A DNA stretch of 64,000 bases from Pohlia nutans (taxonomy: Eukaryota; Streptophyta; Bryopsida; Bryales; Mniaceae). The DNA is taken from NCBI GenBank assembly GCA_022496805.1, contig CM040102.1, positions 5,629,001 through 5,693,000 of the forward strand. Reading direction: 5' to 3'. A model generated the notes under the pieces. The model saw nothing but the letters and a program-made list of their open reading frames with translations, was not told the DNA's origin and searched no databases. Both the position numbers and the translations under genes were made by a program. Within the stretch, counting starts at the first letter, position 1, and the number at the start of each line of letters is the position of its first letter. Below, in pieces: positions 1-12,049 of the stretch.

Positions 1-69
1 TTAGAATGCATATCATGTAGTTTTGCTCCAACATCACTCGATTAGACTTTCAAATTGATAGTAAGCCAC

Positions 70-1127
70 TCAAAGCATCTCCAGTAGCACTTTGGATAGC
101 TCTTTGGTTGTGGAAAAATGGATGTGCATGGGTTGGTGAACAATTTTTTTTGGATTGTGACACGAGAAAATGTAACCGAGTTCAAGGCCCTCAAATTCAC
201 TCAAGCTAGTGTATCTTCTCTTCTTAATTGCACATCATGATTGCATGATCTATGTGTGGTGACTTGTGAGTGACTCACTTACTATTTTTCAAATTTCAAT
301 TGAGTGATGTTGGTGGGGGGGGGAGGGGGGGGGGAGCTAAATGGTGAGGTCTCAATATTTCGATGACCTTCAGAGTTGCTAGCGAAGATGCCCTCACAAA
401 CCACCACGCATGAATTCGGTGCAATCACGGTGTGCAATTAAAAAGAGAAGATACACTAGCTTGAGTTGTTTTGAACGAGACCCTCAACTAAGTTGTTGTA
501 TTCAATGTCTCTCATCCAAAGAAATTTGTTGACCAACCCATGCACTAGTAGGAAAAGGTGGCACTACCGAGGGAAGGAGATGCCGAGACAAGTAAGGTAG
601 AGGGTCATATTTCTAACCGGGTTGTATTTCCGACCCCTAGTGGTTGGGGGATGGGTGTTAAAAACCAGCCAGCATGGTTTCAGATAGTGTTCAAGAGTGT
701 TCTAATTTCGTCCATGCTTGGAAAAATCAAGAGCTTCTGATTGGTGTAGAAGCACTCTATTTTCATAATCCAACCTCTCATGAAAACCATGACTCTATGA
801 GCGGTTAATGGTCACTCTAAGCTTTCAGACTTAAAAAATCATAGAAAATTGTAGAAATGCTCAAAAAATGTTTTTCTTTTCGGGATGCCTTTGCAATAGC
901 TTTGCAGAGCATCCAAAAATTATAAAAAAAATTCTTTCACAAGTCTAAGTATGCAAATCTGAAATTCAGTTGGGAATTGGTCCCACTACCTTAGTGCCCA
1001 ATTCCATGCATGCATAGTGATTTTGTCTAGGCATCGCGCCACCTTTACGACTAGTGCATGCACAACCAGTGTTTTCCATTGTTTTCTACAGCCAACAGAG
1101 GTATCCAGAGTGCTGGTGGAGATGCTG
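70..1127. repeat. Foldback-type element with GCATCTCC ends, interrupted by a CACTA element
   Basis: The left end (AAAGCATCTCCAGTAGCAC) recurs inverted at the right end (gtgctggtggagatgctgc). Both arms also contain inverted copies of a segment ending in agatacactagcttgag and a TTAA-containing site (about 206-235 and 425-465). Related pieces lie at 7772-7905 and 10050-10682. The right arm is split by the CACTA element at 543-1056. Class is uncertain; GAGCATCTCC ends are common among plant PIF/Harbinger-like MITEs. No coding capacity is seen. Confidence 0.45.
543..1056. mobile_element. Non-autonomous CACTA (En/Spm) element
   Basis: It starts CACTAGTAGGAAAAGGTGGC and ends in the inverse, gccacctttacgactagtg. 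The 5'-CACTA end is diagnostic of the CACTA superfamily. A catg is present on both sides, longer than the usual 3-bp duplication, so the precise duplication is ambiguous. It has no transposase frame. Shorter relatives are at 33903-34009 and 57300-57420. It sits inside the right arm of the foldback element at 70-1127. Confidence 0.6.
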
Positions 1128-1709
1128 CATGGACTGTGAAGTGGGCGGGGGTTTTGCCAACAGCAACTTACAATCAAGGTCTGACAAACTTATGGCACAA
1201 GACACCGTTCCCGGCGCCCAGTATGGGAGAATGGGGGAGATATCCCAGCATGAATGCATTGATGATATCCAAGCTGAACAGCAGATAGAAGAGAATTTTG
1301 CACTTTCATGGGTCCGTCCAGAACTCCAGATAATACAGCTCAACCGCTATGTACTGACACTACAACAACAGTACCTGCGGTACCATTTGTAGTTTCCCTA
1401 CCTTATTAACTCACAAACAAGTCTCCAATCCAACGCGCATAACTTAACTTACGTGCAGCCAGTTGTTCATGCATCTGGCCATGAGCTGGACTCAGTTATT
1501 TTGACTTGAATCATTCAATTGAGACCTTGCAAACTGGCGTGTTTCCTGGGTAGCATCCATCAGTAAACTTAGGAAAAGTAGTCTCAATGTCAAAATGACA
1601 CCAGAATGACATATGTCATAACATTCAGTATCATGCACTGTCTCTCCCTTGGCTCTACAGTAGATGATGTGGAATATTCCATACTCAAGAGTACTTCATC
1701 AGTAGCTAA
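1057..1709. other. Non-coding stretch between elements
   Basis: Apart from the end of the flanking foldback element, I see no gene here. Part of 1580-1690 (atgacatatgtcat, then gatgtggaatattcc) is related to sequence near 2105, 2820-2900, 24690 and 32480-32550. It is therefore dispersed repeat material. Confidence 0.4.
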
Positions 1710-2012
1710 GAGCATTCCCACCCATATACGCTACGACTAACTCTACGAAATTATTCATCTATATTTGAAGGGCCCTTGCACTCACACTCCCCTACCCTTG
1801 CACGCCCCTCACATATCAAAAGTGCGCATCAAATAGTCAATGGACAAATCACAAGTAGAATATGAGGATATAGTCAACTAAATAGTGATTTAAGGGCCCA
1901 ATTTCTAACACGCGAGGATCCAGAGTCAAGAGGTATTTTTGAAGAGCCTTTGGCACTTTTCATTTATTTCTTGAGTGTGAGAGACTTTGGGAGGGCATGG
2001 GTAGCCCTGCTC
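1710..2012. mobile_element. PIF/Harbinger-type MITE, TAA duplication
   Basis: Ends are GAGCATTCCCACCC and, inverted, the sequence around gggtagccctgctc. TAA flanks both sides (1707-1709 and 2013-2015). A 3-bp TTA/TAA duplication with this type of end fits Tourist/PIF-Harbinger MITEs. A close relative is the element at 49382-50184. Non-coding. Confidence 0.7.
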
Positions 2013-2176
2013 TAAGTGGACAGGTGGAGGCTCTAGGTGATGAGCACAGTGCATGAAAGGTAGTGGGCATGAAGGCTATTGAATGTTATGGTCATGGTGT
2101 TGTAGGAATTAGTGCCATTTTGATGTCAAAATAATGAAATTTGAACAAGTTCGAAGTCAAAATGATATAAACTTAA

Positions 2177-2757
2177 CCCCTAAATGCCTCCACTTCTCTC
2201 CGGATTCGGCAGTTTTGCAAAAATGAATTATTAAATGCAACTAAGAGGGGTGTTTTGAACTTGATGTATGAATAAAAAGTTGTTTTTTGTGAATTTTAGA
2301 TTCTAACCATGCGATTAGATCTATAATTGCTATCACCAATAGCTTTGTATAAATTTTGAAATTTAAAATTAAATTAAATTTTTGCGATTCAATTACAAAC
2401 AAGATATTGACAATTTGTAAATGAAATTTGTTGTGATGGGTTGATATGTAATACTCTAAGTGTTCTGATTCTTGGAGATTTTTTGGTTGCTTGATTCTAT
2501 GGGTTAACTTTTTCAAGAGAACTTTTGAACTCTCGTGAACTAAAATTTTAGAATTTTTTGGTAAATCACTACAACATGAAAATGAGGCACAAAAATTTCA
2601 CAAAACATGCCCTTTCTAATCAGATCACACATGCATGAAGCTAACTTCCCATAAAATCTACAGTAAAAATCCACACTACAAAAAGTGCTTGACGAATGAG
2701 AAAATTTGGATGAAATGTGTACATCGTTCAAAAAATGAACACATGGGCAAGTAGGGG
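2177..2757 (-). mobile_element. TTAA-flanked non-autonomous element, family D
   Basis: TTAA at 2173-2176 and 2758-2761 brackets ends CCCCTAAATGCC and ggcaagtagggg (inverted repeats with mismatches). The interior shares a long segment (tatagttagatctatgattgc and catgaaatgaggcataaaa types) with copies near 12560-13036, 15345-15652, 19735-20130, 34655-35321 and 58701-58979. It has no open frame of note. Confidence 0.65.
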
Positions 2758-3158
2758 TTAATATGAAAATAATATATGTTAACCTTATATTAGAATGACC
2801 TATACCACATGGATGTGAAGCTTACATCAAAATGACATCAAGATGGCACTAGTCCATACATCTCCATAGCATATGTCATATTAATGTCATTTTGACATCA
2901 AGCTGACCCTTCCTAAGATTTCATGCTCTCACCATCATGGATTTCTTTTGGTTTTTGAAGAAGTTCTAAAGTTTCGACATAAAATAAAATGGTATATAGC
3001 CATATATTTTCATATTTATCTATATTTTTTATAAAACTATCTTTTCATCTACAAATTTGGATGACTTTTATTAAAAGCTCGCAAGTTCATCTAATTTATT
3101 TGAAAAGTTTGATATAATTTGGCATCTTAATCCATTTTTTCTTCAAATCTTTCCTTAA

Positions 3159-3640
3159 CCCTTAAGTGCCCAGGGTGGTTTTCAAGAAATCAAAGTTTTT
3201 TGGTGACTTTTTTCTGAAAACTATCTCTACTTAAATTGTGGATATAATTAATAGTTTTTAACTGTATAAGTGTAAGTACATCTTAATCAAACAAGTGTGA
3301 TTTAAACCTTGGTAAGATCAGACCGTTGGATTGGAATATTATAGTAATTCTTAGTTCCTATACTGCTTTATTATGTCTTTTGGTTCTAAGGGCATGTATG
3401 TGGTGTTGATTACACTTTAGGAATACATAGAGCCACGTATCTGCATCAAAGGAGTTGCAAATCGGGCATGTGATGAGAAATACCGCATAGTACATGTGTT
3501 GTATTTGTGAGTATTTATTGTATTTTAAAGTGTTTGTAGTATTTTCTCTAAACCTCACAATTCAAATTCCAATTGTGCGCAGATTTTTTGTTATTTGTGT
3601 TTCTGACACATCAGTAATCACAATATGGTCTCTTGGGCAC
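3159..3640. mobile_element. Degenerate TTAA element containing a LINE fragment
   Basis: The left end TTAA then CCCTTAAGTGCCC is clear at 3155-3171. The right end, tgggcactaaag, is the decayed inverse and lacks the final GGGTTAA. Between them lies an inverted piece of the retrotransposon coding region described next. Either the element captured it, or the LINE piece and element ends are neighbours by chance. Confidence 0.4.
3340..3478 (-). pseudogene. Fragment of an R2-like non-LTR retrotransposon ORF (zinc-knuckle region)
   Basis: Reading the - strand gives CPICN, then DADTW, then LKCNQHH, then RTKRHNKAV. This is closely similar to the better preserved copy at 16355-17294. The pattern C-x2-C-x9-(H replaced by Y)-x4-C followed by an RHN motif matches the C-terminal cysteine-histidine knuckle of R2-like elements. 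It is only about 45 residues long, stops soon after KAV, and has lost the knuckle histidine. It is therefore a dead fragment. Confidence 0.6.
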
Positions 3641-3647
3641 TAAAGTA

Positions 3648-3953
3648 ACTATATCTAAAAGCAACCCTTTCCTTAAAGTGTCCCTAGCTCAATCTTTCAT
3701 AATAAGTAAATTCTGACACCTACTATTGATGAGAATACGCACAATCTGAACATCAGAGTTTAGGGTCGCTTTAAGGTCAACCTATAGTCAACACTTTGGA
3801 AATTCATAACTTATTCATATGATGTCCAAATAATGCATGCTAAAGTGCATTGGAGTTCTCTCGAACTTGCTATTAAGACCCACTAAGAATATTTTTTGTT
3901 TTATGTGTGTAAATAGGTTCAAATGGTAAGATGGACGCTTTTAGGTATAGTTT
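3648..3953. repeat. Dispersed repeat with inverted ends (AACTATAYCTAAAAGC)
   Basis: The left end taactatatctaaaagcaa and the right end ttttaggtatagttt are inverted repeats. About 250 bp of the body recurs at 63665-64000, where an internal part of about 110 bp is duplicated in tandem. Non-coding; superfamily not assigned. Confidence 0.5.
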
Positions 3954-4427
3954 CCTTTAAGACACTAAAAGATTAAGGCTTGGTGCACACCAAATTATTT
4001 TTGGAGTTTTTTTGGCATTTAAATGCCCCCAAAAAAAATCACTACTCACCATCACTCTCACCCCTAGTTCAGCCCTGGCCACTAGATACTGGTATGCCCA
4101 AAATGCTCAATGCCTTGCATCATACTAGCCTGTACCCATTTCACAAAAATATCTCGCATGTTTCATGAAAACGTCACACTCTTGAGCTTTGTATTTGAAA
4201 TCACTTGGAGATCAAGTCGAGCACTATTGTACAACCCCTAGGGGCGGGTGAGCTTGAGCACGCCCAACTCCATTGTTGTGATTACGGTCCCGTTCACACA
4301 ACCAACAAAGAGGAAACTCTTCAACTTCCCCATACTGGCATATGAGGTGGAAGTACCTATTACTATCCATTTAAGCAACGGGAGGACATACCAAGTGAGT
4401 GTGTTACAATTTTTTTTTTTAAATTAA

Positions 4428-4652
4428 CCCCTAAACGTTTGAATGTGCCGTTCCGATTAATAGAATACGGTGTGTTTTGGTTTTATTTGGAATGGATCTA
4501 CACTTTTAATGGATTTGAGTTCAAAAAAGAAGTTGAAATTTAGATCAATGCGGTTCTAGTGAGCTATTAAGATCCCAATTTAGAGTTTCTTGTTGATAGC
4601 AAATTTCAATTATACAACAACGTATATAGTATCCCCATGGGACGTTTAAGGG
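4428..4652. mobile_element. Short TTAA-flanked MITE
   Basis: TTAA at 4424-4427 and 4653-4656 flanks ends CCCCTAAACGTTT and gggacgtttaaggg. About 225 bp, non-coding. The ends match the family A elements (for example 41956-42277). Confidence 0.55.
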
Positions 4653-4756
4653 TTAAAGAGAAAGCGGTGATTCTTAGTTGAGGTGAAATCTTCTTTTTTG
4701 GATAATTTTGTGATTTCAATGAATTTTGAAGTGGTATGCCTTAAGTATACAACATA

Positions 4757-4851
4757 CTCCCTCTGTTTCATAATAAGAATCCACTTTGCAGAAAAAAATT
4801 GAGATTTAAGACAGAATTAGAGCCATGTTGAAAGGGATTAAATGGAGGGAG
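4757..4851. mobile_element. Stowaway-type MITE (Tc1/mariner), TA duplication
   Basis: The 95-bp element begins CTCCCTCTGTTTCA and ends ggagggag. TA lies on both sides (4755-4756 and 4852-4853). The CTCCCTC ends with a TA target are typical of plant Stowaway MITEs. A decayed relative ends at about 38540. Confidence 0.75.
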
Positions 4852-4859
4852 TAACATTG

Positions 4860-7115
4860 TTAAGCCCTAGACTTTGTACCGCTACTAAAGTTTCCAAGAT
4901 TTTCTCCCATGCTCTCGAATGCTCTTTGTTTCCACATCTTAAGTTTGTCTTACTTGCTTGACTCCTACTAAATTCCCTCATATAATGGCAAGTATCATCA
5001 TTCACTCCATGTTTCGAAGAAAGTTATTGTATCAGTAAAAAGCCAACCAAGCAGTAGGCGGTGTAGCACCCCTCTATTTAAGAATGTTATAAGTTCCCCT
5101 AGTTCTCGGTCATGAGCATTTCAAAAATGCTATAATAATTCAAAATCAGCTTATTGTTGATAGAGAAGTTACTTTAAACCGCCCCATTTACATTTAGCTC
5201 TATCCATTCACACCCCAAAGAATCTATTTGATTATTGTATTAAATTGCTTTCCTCACTGTCTTAATTGCTCAATCATCACTTTGTAATCCCATTCTCATT
5301 CATTGAAGTACTTAAGAGTGCTCTATGTACACTACCCACCAACAAGTTTACGTTCAAATTTTCGACCTCCAAGTGCAAGTGAAAAAAAAGTGCAACTTTG
5401 AAAAATCATATCTCCCAATTTACAACTCTAAACTTCACGAAATTGCCACATGCTTGCTTAGAAACAAGTCAACTATATTCTAAATTCATTAGTATGCAAA
5501 TTTGAGCAATTTGTCTAAGAAAAATTAGATTGCATTAATTGCACTCCAAGTTGTGTTTGTAGCTCCTACACCGTGAAGACAGCGTCCATTCTTCTTGAGC
5601 CAACACACTTCAAATTTTTGTGAGTTTGAGCTTCATATATGGATCCTCAACAACCTTTCAACAAAAAACAAACTTTGTTCAAGCAATGTGGTAGCTTGTG
5701 GATACATTGTGTGAGTGTTTTTGGTGAGTAGTTGCAATTATGGTGGTTTTGTTTTTTGAGCTTGCAACTTTGCACAAATAGTAGACTTGGAAGGATTCAT
5801 TGCTTTTCTGGGATTTTGGTGGACATAGCATCAACCACAAAATAAAATTCACTCATATTTATAAGTGTTGATGCTCCATTTATCAATTCAAATGGTCTTG
5901 GATAGCTTGAAAAATGGTCTTGAAAAATGGTCTTGAAAGATACTATCCACAAGAAAGAGCTACCGCAAAACAAAGAAGAATCAGTCAACACCATTCAAAG
6001 GGCATGGAAAGAGGTGTCTTTAGAGATGATTGGAGTTCTCTTTGCTAGCATGCCTCGCCGTATGAAGGCTGTAATCAATGCTAATTAATGGTGGTAGCAC
6101 TAGATGGTAGGTAGTTTGTCAAAAAATGCTATATTTGCATATAAATCTATAATCATTTTGTAAATGCCTAATATATTAGTAAAGTAGATTTCATTATTTC
6201 TCCAACGCACTTTGCAATTTGTAATTTGGATCATTTTTGAACAAATGGTGGCAATTTGAAATTGGAGATATGTGCCTTGTTTCTTCAGGATGACTGCTAT
6301 GAACGTAAACTTGTTGGTGGGTATTGTAAATCTAATTCTTTCTATCACTAATTGCATTTAGTATTCATTTGAAGTGAGGTGGAACCGAGGGGCAATGATA
6401 GGGTGCAAAATTGGGTCTTGGGTGGTTTTAGGTATGTCCACTGCAAAGGAGATTTTGAAGCTCAAAAAGTAACAAACTCTATCTTCAACTTTTAGACTTT
6501 AAAATCCAATCTTCAAACCATCTAACACTCACTGAAATGAATGAAAATCATCCTAAACTAGCGTAGTAGGCAAGAAGACATGTCACATTTTGAAAGTGTG
6601 CTAAGTCCTCCAAACCACCCTCTAAGACTATATTTAGATAGATTATTGTACTTGGATTGCAGTAAAATGAAGATTTGATGGAACAGTGCCCTATATTCTA
6701 AATAAGTGACAATTGTGATTGGTACATTAACTACATATTATGCATGTATAGAGAGTGTAATTAGGTTGCTTGAAATCAAAGTATAGATAAACTACGCTTT
6801 GAAATGTAAATATTAATAGCGGTCTAAAATGAGCCAAAAAGAAATGGAAACTTTGCACTCTCTACAAACTCCTAAATTAGCTTTTCTTTTATCATGTCAT
6901 TATATAAACTTCAAAAGGTGAAATGATTCATTTCTCTTGAGACTCATTTAAAACTAAAATTCAATTCAAAATTTAAAAAATAATAATAATAATAATAATA
7001 ATCTAGTAGAATGTAGTTATTGTTAAGGATATTTTAGCGTATTTCGTAGTGCAAATGAGAAGTAGCTAAAGCAAGGTTTTTTTTTCAAGTTTTTTAAGAG
7101 CCAATTTGCTAAAAT
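4860..7115. other. AT-rich stretch without a recognisable gene
   Basis: Frames here are short (85 codons or less), lysine/phenylalanine-rich and match nothing I know. An AAT microsatellite lies at about 6980-7005. I found no clear element ends. Confidence 0.4.
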
Positions 7116-7119
7116 GATC

Positions 7120-7450
7120 TACTGGGAGAATCACCATATCAGAACATAATGAGAAAAATGTCACCTTATGTAGCCACAACGGCAGTAGCATGCACCGATT
7201 GCACACCAAGTTGGGACTTTGTATGCCACATGCAGTGGATGAAAGGCCAAGATGTTGGATGAAAAAAACACAATGTGTGAAGGATTTTGTAAAATGCCAA
7301 CATATTGAATGAAAAAGATAGGATGTATGAAAAAATAGAGATCCATTTCCAGGTTTCTCAAATTAAAAAACTAAAAAGAAAGGGATCAAAAAGCCACCTC
7401 ATTCACTTACTTGCGTACTAGCTTTGTTGTCTAAATTTAGATGACCCGTA
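7120..7450. repeat. Dispersed repeat (copy 1)
   Basis: About 300 bp beginning near tcaccatatcagaacataatg is repeated, with substitutions and gaps, at 56850-57110. Shared blocks include ttatgtagccac and tggatgaaaaggccaagatg. It is non-coding and its ends are not resolved. Confidence 0.4.
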
Positions 7451-7771
7451 AACCACAAAAGAAAAACCTTGAGCCAAACATAAAGTTCTTAAGCAGTTGG
7501 GCGATCACACCCTCCTTGATTTGTAGGACTCTATGATGATTTTTTATACAGAATCCGGAAATCATCAAGGCTTTACGATGTTCTTTTATAAAATATCCGA
7601 AAAGTATCAGGGATCATAGAATCAATGAGATATCATTGGTAAGAAACAACCAATTGAACCTCACTTGAGTTTAGCTTATTGACAAAACCTTGTATTCCCG
7701 AATCCCTTATGCTATTCCCTGGAAAAATATGGCCAGATTGGAAGGTAAGCAACAAATGGGCTTAAAAACCT

Positions 7772-7905
7772 TAGAGCATCTCCACTAGCGCTTTGGATTG
7801 CACTCTGAAGGTCATCCAAAAAGTCAGACCCCACCATGTAATTCTTCCACCAACATCACTAAATTAGTCTCTTAAAATAGTGAGTGAGCCACTCAAGACC
7901 CATTC
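7772..7905. repeat. Left end of a GAGCATCTCC-type element
   Basis: The sequence ttagagcatctccactagcg, then gctttggattg, matches the left end of the element at 70-1127 and the inverse of 10655-10682. No right end is visible, so this is a truncated copy. Confidence 0.35.
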
Positions 7906-8139
7906 ACACTAAGCCCCTGCTGCACTTGCAATTGCATTCCCAAAATGGAGGAAGGAAAAACTGAAAAAACAAAACAAAGCCTTATCTTTTCTTGCTGCAA
8001 CTTTAGTTCAAGCACTGTGCAGCTGCTGATTACAGTGCCGCAAGTACAACCTTGCTCTTTTTTAGCGTTGTATGAGCGTTTCAACCGTCGCCGATCAAAA
8101 GCCCATATGTCCGGCCGGAAAGTGGGTGAATTATAGACG

Positions 8140-9985
8140 CAAGCAATGGACTCCTATTAACCTAGGCGTTTGTGTGTAAGATTTTTTCTAAATAAAACGG
8201 TGAAAAATAGGAAAATTGGTCTAAGCTTTAATCGTGCCCAAGAACCCTAGTTTTAAAACCCTAATTTGCCTAAACTTCTAATAATGAATTGACTCGGTGA
8301 AAATTGGGCAGCGCTTCCGTGCTAGAACCCTCACCGAACCCAATTCACCCACAAACAACACCAAAAGGGACAACTAGTTCAAAGCAATTACAAAATATAA
8401 AACTCAAAACAATTGAACAAAAATTGAAAGGAGGCACACAATATTTTCGTAAGTGACTAAAGTCACCAATTTCAATAATAACATTTTATCTATCCTCCTA
8501 ATGATCACAAAGATAGAAGATAATTCACACAAAACCTAGAATTAAAAATGAGAAGAAGAGGAGGTGTCTCCCTCTATAATATCACTCTGTCCCTCCGTAT
8601 TATCACACGGGGAGTTGCCTTCGTTTCTCTCTGCTACCGACGCCTTGCCGTCTTGCCCTCTGTCTTCACAGCCCGTTGCCTTCCGGATTCGTCTCTTGGT
8701 CTTCGTGTCTTCGTCTTCTGGTTTTCGTCGCCGCCTTACCAATCGCCGTCTCCTTGTTGTTGCTCCCCGTCGATCGCCGTGTTTTCTTCGTGCTTCGATG
8801 TCTTTGTTCCCGACGCTACTCCGCCGTGAAATCCGGCGCCCTTGCATCACCCAATCACCTTGTGCTCGTCGCCTGCTCTTTTGAATCCCACAACTCGTAG
8901 TCTTCCCCCGTAGTGATTCCACAACAAAACAAAATCCTTTTTTTTTTTTTTCTCTTTTTCTACTTCCAATAAAAAACAGACAAAGAAAACCCTATCTCAA
9001 CCTCACAATCTTTCCAACCAAAGCAACAATGTATTTCTCACTAATTTTCCCCTACAATTCTCCTAAACACACAACTAGAAAATCCTCCTTCACTTCTCTA
9101 ATCCTCACACTTTTTCCAATCAAAACAACAATGTAGTTTTTCTCTAATTTCTCCTTGACTGCTGAAAATTCTCACAGAATCTCATTCAAGCCAAGTTTTC
9201 TTTGCTAATTCCCTTCACCTAAAAATCAATCCAATCAAACCAAATTCCTTAACTCCTTGCTAATCTCCAAGAACTTCACCCAGAAAACCAAAACACAGAT
9301 CCAGATCTAAAAACTAACGTCTCTCTCTCTAAGCTCCTACGACGCAGATAATGAACTGGCTCCGCAGAAGCGGCACGGTGGGATTTTGAATCCCACCAAA
9401 ACTACATCCATCCACCTAGAAACATTCATCCAACTCCATCAAAACCCTAAACTACCACTTAACTACCACTTAACCTCCACTTAACCGGGAATCCCACACT
9501 ACACTAATCCACTAACATAAACTAAACTCACTCTAATAGGCTAAAGAATAAACTCAACAATAAATTAATAAAATAACACTAAACAATAGAAAATTAGAAG
9601 GCTAAAATAACACCCCACAAAGAATAATTCAATCAACTAATAAAATAGACTAATCAATCTAGACTAACTAATGAATTAGAATGACAAGCAATAGAAATAG
9701 GTTAAAAATCATCGAGTAAAATAAAAGGGCAAACGGCCCAATTGCACATAATCGATCAATCAAATTGTTAGAAGCTAATAAACACACAAAATTATCTAGA
9801 TAAAAAGGAATCTAATATAGCCAAATAAAACCGAACACTAAATGCAACCAAATCCGGGAAATTTGTCTAACCGGCTAAAATGTTCCGGTTAGACAAATAT
9901 AAATTGCTAAACAAATCAAAACTCTAGAATTAAGAGTTTATCAGTAACGTGAACTGTTTCGACGGTTCACACGTTGCATTCCTTT
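8140..9985 (-). other. Retroelement-like block with a GC-rich, arginine-rich frame
   Basis: Read on the - strand, this block runs from T-rich leader-like sequence into a GC-rich part at 8542-8922. That part stays open for 126 codons and encodes a very basic stretch rich in RR and RRRR. A TATTATAG motif near 8575 could be a TATA box. The whole resembles an LTR or leader of a retrotransposon, but I found no duplicate LTR, primer site, gag or pol. A short inverted repeat (ccggttagacaaat and its complement) occurs at 9860-9900. It could equally be a decayed gene 5' region. Confidence 0.25.
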
Positions 9986-10049
9986 TTGTCATGCGTTAGA
10001 GTAATTCTAATTGTGTATTTTATATTTCTTGGTTGATAATAGATTCCCT

Positions 10050-10682
10050 CAAAGTGATTTGATGCATGCATGTATGCGGCAACATTGGTATATGTGAATG
10101 GGCCATCACAAGTCACCACACATGGATTATGCAATTATGGTGTACAATTAACCCTTAAACGTCAAAGCAAGCCCCACGGGCTTGGTATAAAGGAATAATT
10201 GGAGATAGAAGTTTCATTTCTTAACCAAATCAAGCGAGACTTGTTGCGTTGGAAAGCTACTGAAAATGCGATCCAGATTCCAAATTTTCGCCTCATTTGA
10301 GAGATTGTGGAATCGTTGGTAAGCAATCAAAGTTATCAAATTAAACAAGTTTTGAGGTTGGGGCAGCTGAAGTTCAACAGTGCCGCAATGCTACAGTGCT
10401 AGCCAGCAGTGCACTGCACAGTCGTTTTTGCCCAAAAAAAAAGTTTTTTCTTTTTTTTTTTTGTGCAAAAAAAATTAAATGCTTTCCAGGCTGCCCACCC
10501 AGGACCCAAATTGTCGTTTAAGGGTTAAGAAGAAAAGATACACTACCTTCGGTGAGTTTTGAGGGCCTAGTTTTTTAGTAGATTATACAGTGTCATGGGC
10601 CAAAGAAATTGTTCATCAACCCATTCTCATCCATTTCTCTATAGCCAAAGCGGTATCCAAAGTGCTAGTAGAGATGCTCTTA
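10050..10682. repeat. GAGCATCTCC-type element split by a TTAA element
   Basis: The flanks of the insertion at 10152-10524 (ggtgtacaa-TTAA and TTAA-gaagaaaagatacacta) match contiguous sequence at 425-465 of the element at 70-1127. The right end, agtagagatgctc, is the inverse of GAGCATCTCC. The left part is degenerate. Confidence 0.4.
10152..10524. mobile_element. TTAA-flanked element, family E
   Basis: The 373-bp element lies between TTAA at 10148-10151 and 10525-10528. Its ends are CCCTTAAACGTCAAAG and the inverse of CCCTTAAACGACAATT. A second copy is at 59055-59289, sharing agccccacgggcttggt near the left end. A related uninterrupted site exists at 430-465 (see findings), which confirms both the boundaries and the TTAA duplication. 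Non-coding. Confidence 0.75.
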
Positions 10683-10729
10683 TGAAGCATTCATGGACAT
10701 AAATATCCCCTCTGTTGGTTGAATTTCTC

Positions 10730-10985
10730 TAAATCCCACCCCCACCTCCATGCAAGAGGACAAAAATTGATCCCTATTTTGAACATGTAGGGGCTCCCCT
10801 TAGAAAATAACCCCCTCTTCCAAGGGTTTAAAATTCCCGAGAGAGTCCCGGCCTACACCAAATTGAGGTCGCAGGCCCCAAATTTGCCAAAAAGATTGCC
10901 AAAAAAAGACCCTAGGATGCCTAAAACGAAAAATTTCTAAAAAATGGGGCCCATGGGTGATCGTTGGGGTTGAATTCCCGCAGAT
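10730..10985. repeat. Dispersed repeat, copy 1
   Basis: The segment ctctaaatcccac to cgttggggttgaattccc shares about 200 bp with 43115-43364. Shared blocks include acaaccccctc/aataaccccctc, aggcccaaattgccaaaaa-type sequence and tgccaaaaaaag. Non-coding. Confidence 0.4.
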
Positions 10986-11751
10986 GGCAGGAAGGGGCCC
11001 GGCAGTTTCATCACCCGGGGTCGAGCACAGGGCACTGAGTAGTACTGAGTAAGTTTAGACGCAGGTCACAGCTGTGATGGACTTGAGTCACAAGTAACAG
11101 GCCAGGTGTCATCCATTGCAGACTGCTCTTACTGTTACTTTCAGTTGCCTGCCCGCCTGAAATGTTTCAAATGGATGGAGATTCATTGATCTGCATGGTG
11201 CATGGTGAATTGCGAATGCAGCCATGGAGTCAGTTCCAAAACCCCCTTTTAGATAGCCATTACAGGAGCCTCAGTACGTGAAATGAAGTGGGGGATGGTC
11301 AAGTCCTTTGTTTGAGCACTGCCACCCATCACTCACCATATTCCGTTTGAAGGGTTGCCATGAGGGTTGCCATGAGGGTTGCCATGAGGGTTGCCAAAAA
11401 TGATTAAAAATGGCCTAAAATAGTTTACAAATAATAATAATGTAGCTGAAAATAAGTTTTTTTTTTTTTTTTTTGTCCTCATGATTTTCAATTATTTGAA
11501 TTATTTGCGACCCAACTACGGTACTACGGTATAAGAGTGATTGCCTTTTATGGAATACAATTTGTTCCGTTTAATTCCTAAAGGAGGTTGCCCTTGTTCA
11601 TACGGTGTGCATACATAGAAGAACATTCGCATAGACGTAGTATTTACTATAGCGTAACATGTCCTATGAGTTCAAAAACAGAATTGTCAACCTTATAAAC
11701 ACTATAGAACATGTTGCTGTAAAATTTGCATAATTTTTGCTGGTGCGGAAG

Positions 11752-12049
11752 CAGTGATCTCAAAACTGGCTAAAATTAGATAGATTTCAATCAAAAAAGG
11801 GGGCCGCTAAACATACAAAGAAAGAAAATGATTTTTTTATAAATGTAAGAAGAATGCTCATCATGATATAAATATGTAGCAACTTCATGAGGTGATATCC
11901 GCAAATATCATTGTGGTATCACCTTAATATATCAAGGGTATTGCCGGATATTATAGAGATATCGTGAGTATTGTTAGCAATAGTAGATACCATTTATGTG
12001 GGAGGTCATATAATGTTCTAAATGTCATAAAGTGGTTGTGGAATCATTG
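11752..12049 (+). mobile_element. hAT MITE with perfect 8-bp duplication
   Basis: The 298-bp element begins CAGTGATCTCAAAACTGG and ends atcattg (decayed CACTG). The 8-bp sequence tgcggaag is repeated exactly at 11744-11751 and 12050-12057. CAGTG ends and an 8-bp duplication are diagnostic of the hAT superfamily. A second intact copy, inverted, lies in an intron at 27096-27396. Confidence 0.85.
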
